Positions 1-7,634 of a stretch of DNA of 64,000 nt are shown here, one piece after another. The notes under the pieces are model-generated. The model made no database searches and was not told the origin of the DNA. It saw only the letters and a program-made list of their open reading frames with translations. A program made the translations under genes and the position numbers. Positions within the stretch are counted from its first letter, which is position 1. The number at the start of each line of letters is the position of its first letter. The stretch is from Catenulispora sp. EB89 (lineage in GTDB: Bacteria > Actinomycetota > Actinomycetes > Streptomycetales > Catenulisporaceae), in the NCBI RefSeq assembly GCF_041261445.1, contig NZ_JBGCCU010000002.1, forward strand, positions 682,001 through 746,000. Reading direction: 5' to 3'.

Positions 1-35
1 ATGTCACGGATACGGCTTCCTGATCTCAGGCGGCA

Positions 36-69
36 AAGGGGCCCCTCCCACACCAGGGAGAGGCCCCTT
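36..69 (-). terminator. Hairpin terminator of the WXG100 gene
   Basis: Arms AAGGGGCCCCTCCC and GGGAGAGGCCCCTT pair over 14 bp with one mismatch around a 6-nt ACACCA loop. It lies about 40 bp beyond the stop of the minus-strand WXG100 gene. There is no long T-run, as is common in high-GC actinobacteria. Confidence 0.7.
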
Positions 70-109
70 CGGGGTTCGCGGCCCGCGGTGCGGGCCCGGC
101 GGTGGTCCC

Positions 110-409
110 TTACTTGCCCTTGATGGCGTTGGCCAGCGAGGTGTCCATGTGCTGCATCTGGTCGGCAGCCTGGTTCAGGTACTGGCACATGCCGTTCATG
201 CCGCCGATCATCTGCGTGGCGCCCTTGGTGAAGTTGCCGTAGGCCTCGTCGAAGGCCTTGGAGGCCTGGTCGGTGACGAAGCCGCCGTTCACCAGGTTCG
301 TGATCATGGCCTGCGCCTGCTTCAGCACGTCCTCGATCTGGTTCTCGAAGTTGGTCAGCTGCCCGGCGGCCTGCTGCATCTCGCCGTAAGTAACATTGAT
401 GTTCGCCAT
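110..409 (-). CDS. WXG100 (EsxA/EsxB-like) small protein
   Basis: A 99-residue, helix-rich protein with the size and helix-turn-helix layout of WXG100 proteins, which are exported as dimers by ESX/type VII secretion. The central turn reads NGGF, so the usual Trp-x-Gly is not conserved; the following segment (QASKAFDEAY) keeps the family pattern. The ATG is preceded by GGGGAG at good spacing. No EccC, EccD or partner esx gene is visible nearby, so it may be an orphan substrate. Family membership rests on length, predicted helices and the conserved Ala/Phe pattern; the missing Trp is the main doubt. Confidence 0.8.
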   Translation of the reverse strand: MANINVTYGEMQQAAGQLTNFENQIEDVLKQAQAMITNLVNGGFVTDQASKAFDEAYGNFTKGATQMIGGMNGMCQYLNQAADQMQHMDTSLANAIKGK

Positions 410-578
410 GTCGGCACTCCCCTAAGTCTTGCGCGCCCGGCGTCGAACGCGGCGCTCAGCCGGTCAGCTTCTGCTTCCCCAGCCCCGTGCGGAACACCCC
501 GAAGACTGCCACCGCCACGCCGCGATTGGCAACCGGCCGTAAGGCCCTCACCAGCGGTTTCCTCGTGATTCTGCCCGG

Positions 579-1928
579 TTATGCCGGGATTGCGACTCCG
601 CTTGTAACCGGTTCCGGGGACCCGTCCCCACCCCCGTTGAGCTGCGCAGACAGCCTTTCCCGGTCCAGGGCGTCCTCCCAGCCCGCGATGACGATGGTGC
701 CGACGGCCGTTCCGCACAGGTTTGTCAGGGCTCTGCACTCGCTCATGAACTTGTCGATCCCGAAGATCAGCATGATGCCGGCCACCGGGATGGTCCCGAC
801 CGTGGACAGCGTCGCGGCGAGCACGATGAACCCGCTGCCGGTGACGCCGGCCGCGCCCTTGGAGGTCAGCAGCAGGACGCCGAGGATCGTCACCTGCTGC
901 GCCAGCGACAGGTGCACGTCCAGCGCCTGCGCGATGTAGAGCGCGCCGAGCGTCAGGTAGATGCAGGTGCCGTCCAGGTTGAACGAGTACCCGGCGGGCA
1001 CGGTCAGCCCGACCACGTCCCGCCGCACCCCGGCCTGCTCCATCTTGTCGATGATCCGCGGCAGCACCGTCTCGCTGGAGGACGTGCCGAGCACCACCAG
1101 CAGCTCCGGCGCGATGTACCGGACCAGCTTGAAGATGTTGACCTGCTGGGTCGCCGCGACCGCGCCGAGCACCACGAAGACGAACAGCGCCGACGTGCCG
1201 TAGAAGACCGCGATCAGCTTGCCCAGGCTGGTCAGCGTGTGCAGGCCGTACTTGCCGACGGTGAACGACATCGCGCCGAACGCGCCGACCGGGGCGGCGT
1301 ACATGACGATCCCCAGCACCTTGAACAGGACCTTGCCGATCACCTCGATGCCGCGCGCCACCGGCTCGGCCGGCTCGCCGACCAGCTTGATGGCCACCGC
1401 CACCAGCACCGCGATCACCAGCACCTGCAGCACGCTGCCGGTGCTGAACGCGCCGACGATGCTGTTCGGCACCATGTCGGTCAGGTAGTGCCAGGCGGTC
1501 TGGGTCTGGCCGGTCTTGATGTAGTCCGCGGCCGCCCCGGTGGCCTTGGGCACTTTGGCGTGCACCCCGGCGCCGGGCCGCAGCACGTCCATCACCAGCA
1601 GCCCGATCGCCAGCGCGACCGTGGACAGCACCTCGAAGTAGATCAGGGACCTGATGCCGACCCGCCCCACCTCGCGCAGCTTGCCCACGCCGGCGATCCC
1701 GGTCACCACGGTCACGAACACCACCGGGGTGATGACCATCCGGATCAGGTTCACGAAGCTGTCGCCGAGCGGCTGCAGCTGGGTGGCCACGCCGGGCGCG
1801 GCGGCTCCGAGGGCGATGCCGGCGGCTATGCCGACCAGGACCCAGACGTAGAGCTGGCGGTACCAGCGGCGACGCGCCGGCGCCGGCAAGGTCGTCGAGG
1901 TCGTCGGCGGCGAAGACGTTTCGGACAT
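579..1928 (-). CDS. dctA: C4-dicarboxylate:cation symporter, DctA type
   Basis: A 449-residue inner-membrane carrier of the DAACS family, which takes up succinate, fumarate, malate or related acidic substrates with protons or sodium. Family signatures are present: the Ser-rich hairpin (GTSSSETVLPR) and the NLDGT substrate/cation motif, within about eight hydrophobic segments. I chose the ATG at 1928 because GGGGAG lies just upstream and the protein then begins a short N-tail before the first membrane segment; an upstream in-frame start adds 39 unlikely residues. It is divergent from a DcuS/CitA-type two-component system, the classical regulator of such carriers, so dicarboxylate-induced control is likely. 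Confidence 0.88.
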   Translation of the reverse strand: MSETSSPPTTSTTLPAPARRRWYRQLYVWVLVGIAAGIALGAAAPGVATQLQPLGDSFVNLIRMVITPVVFVTVVTGIAGVGKLREVGRVGIRSLIYFEVLSTVALAIGLLVMDVLRPGAGVHAKVPKATGAAADYIKTGQTQTAWHYLTDMVPNSIVGAFSTGSVLQVLVIAVLVAVAIKLVGEPAEPVARGIEVIGKVLFKVLGIVMYAAPVGAFGAMSFTVGKYGLHTLTSLGKLIAVFYGTSALFVFVVLGAVAATQQVNIFKLVRYIAPELLVVLGTSSSETVLPRIIDKMEQAGVRRDVVGLTVPAGYSFNLDGTCIYLTLGALYIAQALDVHLSLAQQVTILGVLLLTSKGAAGVTGSGFIVLAATLSTVGTIPVAGIMLIFGIDKFMSECRALTNLCGTAVGTIVIAGWEDALDRERLSAQLNGGGDGSPEPVTSGVAIPA

Positions 1929-2017
1929 TGGTCGCTCCCCAGGGACGGCCGGGTTAACGGCCCTTACGGCTGACGGACGCCGTTCACTGTGGGGCAGGTC
2001 ACAGATCACTTTCGTGG

Positions 2018-2035
2018 TTACGCGCATTACGCGCA
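2018..2035. promoter_or_regulatory. Perfect 9-bp tandem repeat in divergent promoter region
   Basis: TTACGCGCA occurs twice head to tail, with a perfect ATCACGTGAT palindrome at 2059-2068. Both lie in the 189-bp gap between divergent dctA and the sensor kinase gene. Direct repeats are typical of CitB/DcuR-family binding sites, so this is a candidate operator for the adjacent response regulator; that assignment is inference. Confidence 0.45.
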
Positions 2036-2117
2036 CAGCTCCCACCCGTTACCGGGACATCACGTGATCTCGGCGTTCGCCTTTGCCGAAACCGGTTCGT
2101 CGGGGACACTGCGGGGC

Positions 2118-3740
2118 ATGCGTCGTCTCCGGAGCCGGTTCAGCATCGCCACCCAGGTACTGCTCATGCAGTGCGTGCTGGTGCTGCTGCTGACGGCGGC
2201 CGGCTCCACCGCCGCCGTCCTGCAGGCCCACGCCACCGAGCACGACGGCGCCCGGCGCCAGGTGCTGTCCACCGCCGAGGCCCTGGCCGGCGCGCCGTCC
2301 ACGGTCGCGGCGCTGCACACGGCGGACCCGACCGTCCCGCTCCAGCCCGAGACCACCGCGCTGGAGCAGCAGGCCGGCGTCGACTTCGTGGTGGTGATGA
2401 CCACCGCGGGCGTCCGCTTCACGCATCCGAACCCGGCCCTGATCGGCAAGACCTTCGTCGGGCACATCGCGCCGGCCGTCGCCGGCACGTCGTTCACCGA
2501 GGACTACCGGGGCTCGCTGGGCCCGTCGGTGCGCTCGGTCGTGCCGATCCGCGATCCCCAGCACGGCGGCGCGATCATCGGCCTGGTCTCGGTCGGCATC
2601 ACCCAGCACCGGCTCAGCTCCCTGTTCGGGCAGCAGCTGCCGATGGTGATGGGGATTTCGGCCGCGGCACTGGCCCTGGCCGTCCTCGGCGCGTACGCGG
2701 TCGGCCGCCGGGTGCGGCGGCAGACCCGCGGCCTGGGCCCGGTCGCGCTGGCCGAGCTGTACGAGCACCACGACGCGGTGATGCACGCGATGCGCGAAGG
2801 CCTGCTGCTGTTGGACCCCGCGGGCCGGCTCATCCTCGCCAACGACGAGGCGGTGCGGCTGCTGGACCTGCCCGACGCGCGGCAGGGGCGCACGCCGGCC
2901 GAACTCGGCGTGGACGGCTCGCTCGGCGCGGTGCTGGCCGGCGGCGCGGACGTCGCCGACGGGATCCACCTCACCGACAACCGGGTGGTCACGGTCAACC
3001 AGTCGACGGCCCGGCGGGCCGGACGCGACCTGGGCACCGTGGTGACCCTGCGGGACCGCACCGAACTGCAGGCGCTGACCGACGAGCTGGCCTCGGTGCG
3101 CGGCTTCGCCGAAGCGCTGCGCGCCTCCAACCACGAGGCGGCGAACCGGCTGCACACCGTGGTGACGCTGATCGAGCTGGACCGGCCGGGCGAGGCGGTG
3201 CGCTTCGCGACCGGCGAGCTGGCGGCCCAGCAGGAGCTCGTCGACCGGCTGCTGGCCGCGGTCGAGGAGCCGGTGCTGGCCGCGCTGGTGCTGGGCAAGG
3301 TCGCACAGGCCCGGGAGCGCGGGATCGAGCTGGGCGTCGGGGACGTGACGGCGGTGCGGGACCTGCCGCTGCCCGTGACCGACGCGGTGACGCTGGTCGG
3401 CAACCTGATCGACAACGCGCTGGAGGCGGTCGCCGGGTACGAGGCCGGGTACGAGGCCCGCTCCGGGGGCGCGGCGGCCAAGCAGGTCTGGATCGAGCTG
3501 TCCGACGACGCCTCGGGCCTGCGCGTCCAGGTCGCCGACAACGGCCCGGGCATCGCGCCGGAACTGCGCGAGGACGTGTTCGTCCGCGGATTCACCACCA
3601 AGGCCGAGGCCGGGCGCGGCCTGGGGCTGGCCCTGGTGGCCCAGATCGTGAAGCGGCACGGCGGGACGGCCTCGGTGTCCGAGGCGGAAGGCGGCGGCGC
3701 GGTGGTCGAGGTCCGGATCCCCCGGAGGGCCGAGCGGTGA
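2118..3740 (+). CDS. Sensor histidine kinase, DcuS/CitA family
   Basis: A 540-residue membrane kinase. Segments in order: TM1 (about 12-36), an extracytoplasmic Cache-like sensor (about 40-170), TM2 (about 174-197), a PAS domain (about 215-310), a SpoOB/CitA-type dimerisation helix with His339 in an NHEAANRLH context, and an HATPase domain with N-box NLIDNALEAV, DNGPGI and GRGLGL. CitA/DcuS kinases sense citrate or C4-dicarboxylates directly through the periplasmic domain. The ATG at 2118 opens directly on the basic pre-TM segment; an in-frame start 43 codons upstream looks spurious. Its stop overlaps the response regulator start (GTGA), indicating translational coupling. Confidence 0.87.
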   Translation: MRRLRSRFSIATQVLLMQCVLVLLLTAAGSTAAVLQAHATEHDGARRQVLSTAEALAGAPSTVAALHTADPTVPLQPETTALEQQAGVDFVVVMTTAGVRFTHPNPALIGKTFVGHIAPAVAGTSFTEDYRGSLGPSVRSVVPIRDPQHGGAIIGLVSVGITQHRLSSLFGQQLPMVMGISAAALALAVLGAYAVGRRVRRQTRGLGPVALAELYEHHDAVMHAMREGLLLLDPAGRLILANDEAVRLLDLPDARQGRTPAELGVDGSLGAVLAGGADVADGIHLTDNRVVTVNQSTARRAGRDLGTVVTLRDRTELQALTDELASVRGFAEALRASNHEAANRLHTVVTLIELDRPGEAVRFATGELAAQQELVDRLLAAVEEPVLAALVLGKVAQARERGIELGVGDVTAVRDLPLPVTDAVTLVGNLIDNALEAVAGYEAGYEARSGGAAAKQVWIELSDDASGLRVQVADNGPGIAPELREDVFVRGFTTKAEAGRGLGLALVAQIVKRHGGTASVSEAEGGGAVVEVRIPRRAER

Positions 3741-4417
3741 TACGCACTCTGGTGGTGGAGGACGATCCGGTCCTGGCCGCGGCGCACCGGGTCTACGTGG
3801 AGCGGGTCCCCGGTTTCGAGGTCGCGGACGTGGCCCGGACCGGCGCCGACGCGCTGCGCGTGCTGGCCGCGCGGGACGTGGACCTGGTGCTGCTGGACGT
3901 GTACCTCCCGGACATGACCGGCATCGACCTGTGCCGGACGCTGCGGGCCCGGGGCGACGCGACCGACGTGATCGCCGTGACCTCGGCCCGGGATCTGGCG
4001 ACGGTGCGGGCCGCGGTGTCGCTGGGGATCGTGCAGTACCTGATCAAGCCGTTCCAGTTCTCGACGTTCCGCGCCCGGCTGGAGGCGTACGCCGAGTTCC
4101 GGCGGGCCACCGAGTCCGCGGACGCCAACTCCGGCTCGCTGCAACAGGACGAGCTGGACCGGATGCTGGACGGGCTGCGGTCGCCGCGTCCGGCGCAGCT
4201 GCCGAAGGGGCTGTCGGACAGCACCCTGGCGGCGCTCGTCGGGATCCTGAAGGCGGCCTCGCCGCTGACCGCCGCCGAACTCGCCGAGCGGGCCGGGGTG
4301 AGCGCGCCGACCACTCGCCGGTATCTCGAATACCTGACAGCTCGCAGGCTGGTCTCGGGACAGCCGCGCTACGGCGGGCCCGGGCGTCCGGAAACCGTCT
4401 ACCAGTGGTCCGGCTGA
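3737..4417 (+). CDS. Response regulator, CitB/DcuR family
   Basis: A 226-residue regulator starting at GTG 3737, overlapping the kinase stop by four bases. The N-terminal receiver has the acidic pair EDD (8-10), phospho-acceptor Asp54 in LLDVYLPD, Thr81 and Lys103 (LIKPF). The C-terminal part (about 165-226) is the CitB-type winged helix that reads SDSTLAALVGIL and then an HTH (TAAELAERAGVSAPTTRRYL). It should activate dctA and perhaps its own operon; the 9-bp tandem repeat between the divergent genes is the obvious target. Confidence 0.88.
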   Translation: MIRTLVVEDDPVLAAAHRVYVERVPGFEVADVARTGADALRVLAARDVDLVLLDVYLPDMTGIDLCRTLRARGDATDVIAVTSARDLATVRAAVSLGIVQYLIKPFQFSTFRARLEAYAEFRRATESADANSGSLQQDELDRMLDGLRSPRPAQLPKGLSDSTLAALVGILKAASPLTAAELAERAGVSAPTTRRYLEYLTARRLVSGQPRYGGPGRPETVYQWSG

Positions 4418-4552
4418 GGACGTCGCCAGAGGGTGTGAACGTTCCCTCAGGGCATTCGTCAGCATCTATTCAAGGGCCGCCGCACCCCCGTTGACAAGCC
4501 CGTCTATCCGACGTTGAGCAAATGGTGAGCCCGGCGGCGGACAGTGGGGCGT

Positions 4553-5302
4553 ATGCGAGTTCTCATCACCGGACTGGGTCGGCGGCGCAGCCGGACCCTC
4601 AGCGGCGGGTTGGCCGCGCTGGGGTTCGACGTGCTGGACGCCGCCGACGTCACGGGGGCCGGGCCGCTGCGGCGGCTGCCGGACGTGGTGCTGCTGGAAT
4701 GCGGCATCGTCGATCGCGAAGTGCTGGCGTTCTGCCGCCGGCTTCGGACCGAGCTGCAGGCCCCGATCATCGCCGTCACCCACCGCGTCGACATGGGCGC
4801 CTGGCTGCGCGGCCACGACAACGGCATCGACGACTACGTGGTCCAGCCTTTCGGACTGCAGGAACTGGCCGCGCGTCTGCGGTTGGCCGTGGCCCCACCA
4901 CGACCACCCCTGACCCCCGGGCCGCCGCGCCGCATCGTCGCCGGACCCCTGGTGGTCGCGGAGGACTCGCGGACGGTCACGGTCAACGGCCAGCGCGTCG
5001 CCCTGCGTCCCAAGGAGTACCAGCTGCTGGTGGTCCTGGCCCGGCAGGCCGGCACGGTGCTGGCCCGCGACCAGCTGATAGCCCGGCTGTGGCCGGCCGG
5101 CTGGGACGGCGCCGAGCGGTCGCTGGAGGTGCACATCGCCTCGCTGCGCTCGAAACTCGCGCTGCCCGGCATGATCGCCACGGTGCGCGGCGTCGGGTAC
5201 CGGCTGGTGACGCCGGAGTCGTTCCTGCGCCTGAGTTCGGAGGCGGTGCGGCAGCTGCGGGAGGAAGCTGCGGGCCGCGAGCGGACAGTGGTGGCGGCAT
5301 AA
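4553..5302 (+). CDS. Orphan OmpR-type response regulator with degenerate receiver
   Basis: A 249-residue protein: pseudo-receiver (1-120) plus OmpR/PhoB winged helix (about 130-222) with the normal RPKEYQLLVVLARQ and VHIASLRSKL motifs. The receiver lacks phosphorylation chemistry: the N-terminal acidic pair is ITGLG, the phospho-Asp is Glu49 (LLECG), and the catalytic Lys is Gln98 (VVQPF), although Thr76 remains. It has no neighbouring kinase. It therefore probably acts independently of phosphorylation, with Glu49 possibly fixing an active-like state. ATG 4553 has GTGGGG just upstream; a GTG three codons earlier is possible. Targets are unknown; the Tad operon lies just downstream. Confidence 0.82.
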   Translation: MRVLITGLGRRRSRTLSGGLAALGFDVLDAADVTGAGPLRRLPDVVLLECGIVDREVLAFCRRLRTELQAPIIAVTHRVDMGAWLRGHDNGIDDYVVQPFGLQELAARLRLAVAPPRPPLTPGPPRRIVAGPLVVAEDSRTVTVNGQRVALRPKEYQLLVVLARQAGTVLARDQLIARLWPAGWDGAERSLEVHIASLRSKLALPGMIATVRGVGYRLVTPESFLRLSSEAVRQLREEAAGRERTVVAA

Positions 5303-5623
5303 GGGCATTTCAGACGCACTATTGCGATTGGGCAACGACTGCGACGTCGACGATCGACAACACGACGGCCGCCGCGACTCGGGACACCCCGACGTCACGG
5401 CGGCCGTCGCCACTTCCGGTGACGATTCGGTCACGAGAACCGCCGGACGACCGCATCCGAACCGGGAGAAATCACAAAACGCCCCTCCCCGGGCGCCCTG
5501 AAAGGCGGTTACGATAGCCGCTCGCAGGGGGATGGCGAACCGTCCAATGCCGCATCGCTCCGGGGGTTTCCTCAGTCTCGGTGCCCTGCGATGCGGCCTG
5601 ACGCGTAGACGGGGAAGACAGCT
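5303..5623 (+). other. Intergenic region and leader of the Tad operon
   Basis: No gene is seen. The first part is less GC-rich than its surroundings. TACGAT at 5510-5515 is a possible -10, without a convincing -35 at 17 bp. It is followed by a structured leader (5522-5597) before the GTG at 5624. Confidence 0.5.
5522..5597 (+). promoter_or_regulatory. Structured 5' leader with mutually exclusive stems
   Basis: TCGCAGGG (5522-5529) is perfectly complementary to CCCTGCGA (5584-5591). GCCGCATCGC (5549-5558) is perfectly complementary to GCGATGCGGC (5588-5597). The two pairings share 5588-5591 and cannot form together. A local hairpin GGATGG-CGAA-CCGTCC (5530-5545) sits inside the first. Such alternative pairing is typical of riboswitches and attenuators, but no known class was recognised. 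Confidence 0.45.
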
Positions 5624-6313
5624 GTGAGCAAGGACCGAACGATTCCGGGCGCCCCGGCGACGGGTGCCGCATTCGGCGGCGGCCGTGCGGTCGCGGCGAA
5701 CCGGCTGCCCACCGCTCCGCGCGAGCGCAAGCCGGCCCTGGCGGCGCTGGCCGTGCTGCTCATCCTGGCCGGGGCGCTGGCGACGATGATCCTGGTGACG
5801 AAGTCCGGGGACCGGGAGTCGGTCGTGCGGGTCGCGGGCACGACGATCGCCGCGGGCTCGAAGCTGGACGCCGGCCAGTTCGTCGAGGCCAGCGTCGCCA
5901 AGGACAGCGACATCCACTACGTGCTGTGGAGCCAGCTGAGCCAGCTTCAGGGGCGGGTCACGTACAACACCCTGGTCAAGGGCTCGCTGCTGACCGGCGA
6001 GATGCTCAACGACCAGTCCGGGGCGTCGGCCGGCGCCGTCCCCGGCACCACCCTGATGGGCGTCCAGGTCAAACAGGGCCACTACCCGACCGGCGAGATG
6101 TACATCGGCGACAAGTTCACGCTCTACACCGAGACCGTGACCGCCGGCCAGAACGGTCAGAACGCCACCGCGAACTGGGTCGCGCTGGGCACGGTGACGC
6201 TGGTGAACCGGGACGACGCGGAGACCATGACCGCGACCATCGCGGTGCCCACCGACAAGGTGCTGACGGTCGCGAACGCCGCGGACCTGATGCTCACCAA
6301 GACCTTCGGGTGA
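5624..6313 (+). CDS. SAF-domain protein, CpaB/RcpC-like pilus assembly
   Basis: A 229-residue protein with a cytoplasmic N-tail, one membrane helix (about 39-58) and an extracytoplasmic SAF-like domain (from about residue 66: VVRVAGTTIAAGSKLDAGQFVEA). CpaB/RcpC proteins of Tad loci share this plan and support pilus passage through the envelope. In this Gram-positive it would sit in the cytoplasmic membrane facing the wall. It starts at GTG with GGGGAAGA upstream and is first in the Tad operon, 13 bp before the CpaE-like gene. Assignment rests mainly on the SAF fold and gene position. Confidence 0.75.
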   Translation: MSKDRTIPGAPATGAAFGGGRAVAANRLPTAPRERKPALAALAVLLILAGALATMILVTKSGDRESVVRVAGTTIAAGSKLDAGQFVEASVAKDSDIHYVLWSQLSQLQGRVTYNTLVKGSLLTGEMLNDQSGASAGAVPGTTLMGVQVKQGHYPTGEMYIGDKFTLYTETVTAGQNGQNATANWVALGTVTLVNRDDAETMTATIAVPTDKVLTVANAADLMLTKTFG

Positions 6314-6326
6314 GGCAGCCCACCCC

Positions 6327-7634
6327 ATGTCCCTGATAGTCCTGGCCTCCGACAAGGGCTCCCCCGGCGTCACCACGACCGCGGTGGCCCTGGCCGGCGT
6401 GTGGCCGCGCCGCGCGGTGCTGGCCGAGTGCGACCCGGCCGGCGGCGACCTGGTGTACCGCACCCCGGCCGAGAGCGGATCCCCGCTGAACCCCAACATC
6501 GGCATGCTCTCGCTGGCCACCACGGCGCGCCACGGCCTGTCCCCGCACCAGCTCGAACAGCACATCCAGCGCATGCACGGCGGCCTGGAACTGGTGGTGG
6601 GCCTGGCCACCGGCGACCAGTCGGCGGGCCTGGCGGGCCTGTGGCCGGCCCTCGGCCGCGCCTTCGACGCCCTGCCGGAGGCCGACGTGATCGCCGACTG
6701 CGGCCGCGTCGACGCCACCGGCCCGGCCCTGGACCTGATGGCCACCGCGGCGCTCGTGGTCCTGGTCGCCCGCACCTCGGCGGAGCAGATCGCTCACGTC
6801 CGCGACCGAGCACTGTCGCTGCTGCAACGCGTCGGCGGCGGCACCGCCACGGCCGGCGGGGGCCTGGGCGTCCCGATCGGCGTGGTGCTGATCGTCGACC
6901 CGAAGCAGCGCGCCCGCGTCACGGCCCAGGTGGACGAACTCCTGCGCAACAGCGGCCTGCCGGTGAAGGTGATCGGCACCATCGCCGACGACCCGGACGG
7001 CGCGGACCTGATCAACGGCCGCGGCCGGGGCCGCCTGGACCGCACGCTGCTGATCCGCTCGACGCGGGAAGTCGCGCTGGATCTGTACCGGCGGTTCGCG
7101 CCGCCTTCGCAGGGGGCTGCGATACCGCAGGGCGGAGCGCCGATGCAGGGTGCCGGACCGATGCAGGGTGCCGCGCCGATGCAGGGTGGGGCGCCGATGC
7201 AAGGTGCCGGACCAATGCAAGGTGCCGCGCCGATGCAGGGTGCCGGACCGATGATGCCGCCCGGGCAGCCGATCCCGGCACCGCAGCAGCAGTATTCGGC
7301 GCCGCCGATGCAGCAGCCAATCGCGCCGCCGATGCCGCCGCAGCCACAGCACGCGCCGGCCAACGGATACCCGCCGCCTGCACCTCCCGCGCCGACACCG
7401 AAGCCACCGATGTTCCGCCGCGACCCCCAACCGCAGCCCGCGGTCTGGCCCGGCGAGCAACCGCCGAAGCCCCCGACCTCAGCCCACGAAGGCTTCACCT
7501 CCGTGACCCTCGGCGGCGGCCCCGATCCGCGCCCCGGCAACCTGCCGTACCAGGACCCGCAGGAACCCGACATCCAGCCCGGCCGCCACGGCCACCGCGC
7601 CGCCCCGCCGCACGAAGAGGGGGGTCAGCGCTGA
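6327..7634 (+). CDS. CpaE/TadZ-like P-loop protein with repetitive Pro/Gln tail
   Basis: A 435-residue protein. Residues 1-260 are a MinD/ParA-like NTPase domain: a deviant Walker A (SDKGSPGVTTTA) and a DPAGGD switch follow the pattern of CpaE/TadZ proteins, which place Tad machinery in the cell. Residues about 264-308 are tandem GAPMQGA-type hexa/heptapeptide repeats, then a Pro/Gln-rich tail to the end. The signature Lys position is Ser-Pro, so nucleotide hydrolysis may be weak. The stop overlaps the CpaF ATG (TGATG), so the two are coupled. The tail is probably disordered and could be a docking region. Confidence 0.8.
   Translation: MSLIVLASDKGSPGVTTTAVALAGVWPRRAVLAECDPAGGDLVYRTPAESGSPLNPNIGMLSLATTARHGLSPHQLEQHIQRMHGGLELVVGLATGDQSAGLAGLWPALGRAFDALPEADVIADCGRVDATGPALDLMATAALVVLVARTSAEQIAHVRDRALSLLQRVGGGTATAGGGLGVPIGVVLIVDPKQRARVTAQVDELLRNSGLPVKVIGTIADDPDGADLINGRGRGRLDRTLLIRSTREVALDLYRRFAPPSQGAAIPQGGAPMQGAGPMQGAAPMQGGAPMQGAGPMQGAAPMQGAGPMMPPGQPIPAPQQQYSAPPMQQPIAPPMPPQPQHAPANGYPPPAPPAPTPKPPMFRRDPQPQPAVWPGEQPPKPPTSAHEGFTSVTLGGGPDPRPGNLPYQDPQEPDIQPGRHGHRAAPPHEEGGQR
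7134..7250 (+). repeat. In-frame tandem repeat coding GxPMQGA units
   Basis: About seven near-identical 18-bp units built on CCGATGCAGGGTGCC encode alternating GAPMQGA/GPMQGA blocks inside the CpaE-like gene. Copy number probably varies between strains. Confidence 0.8.
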
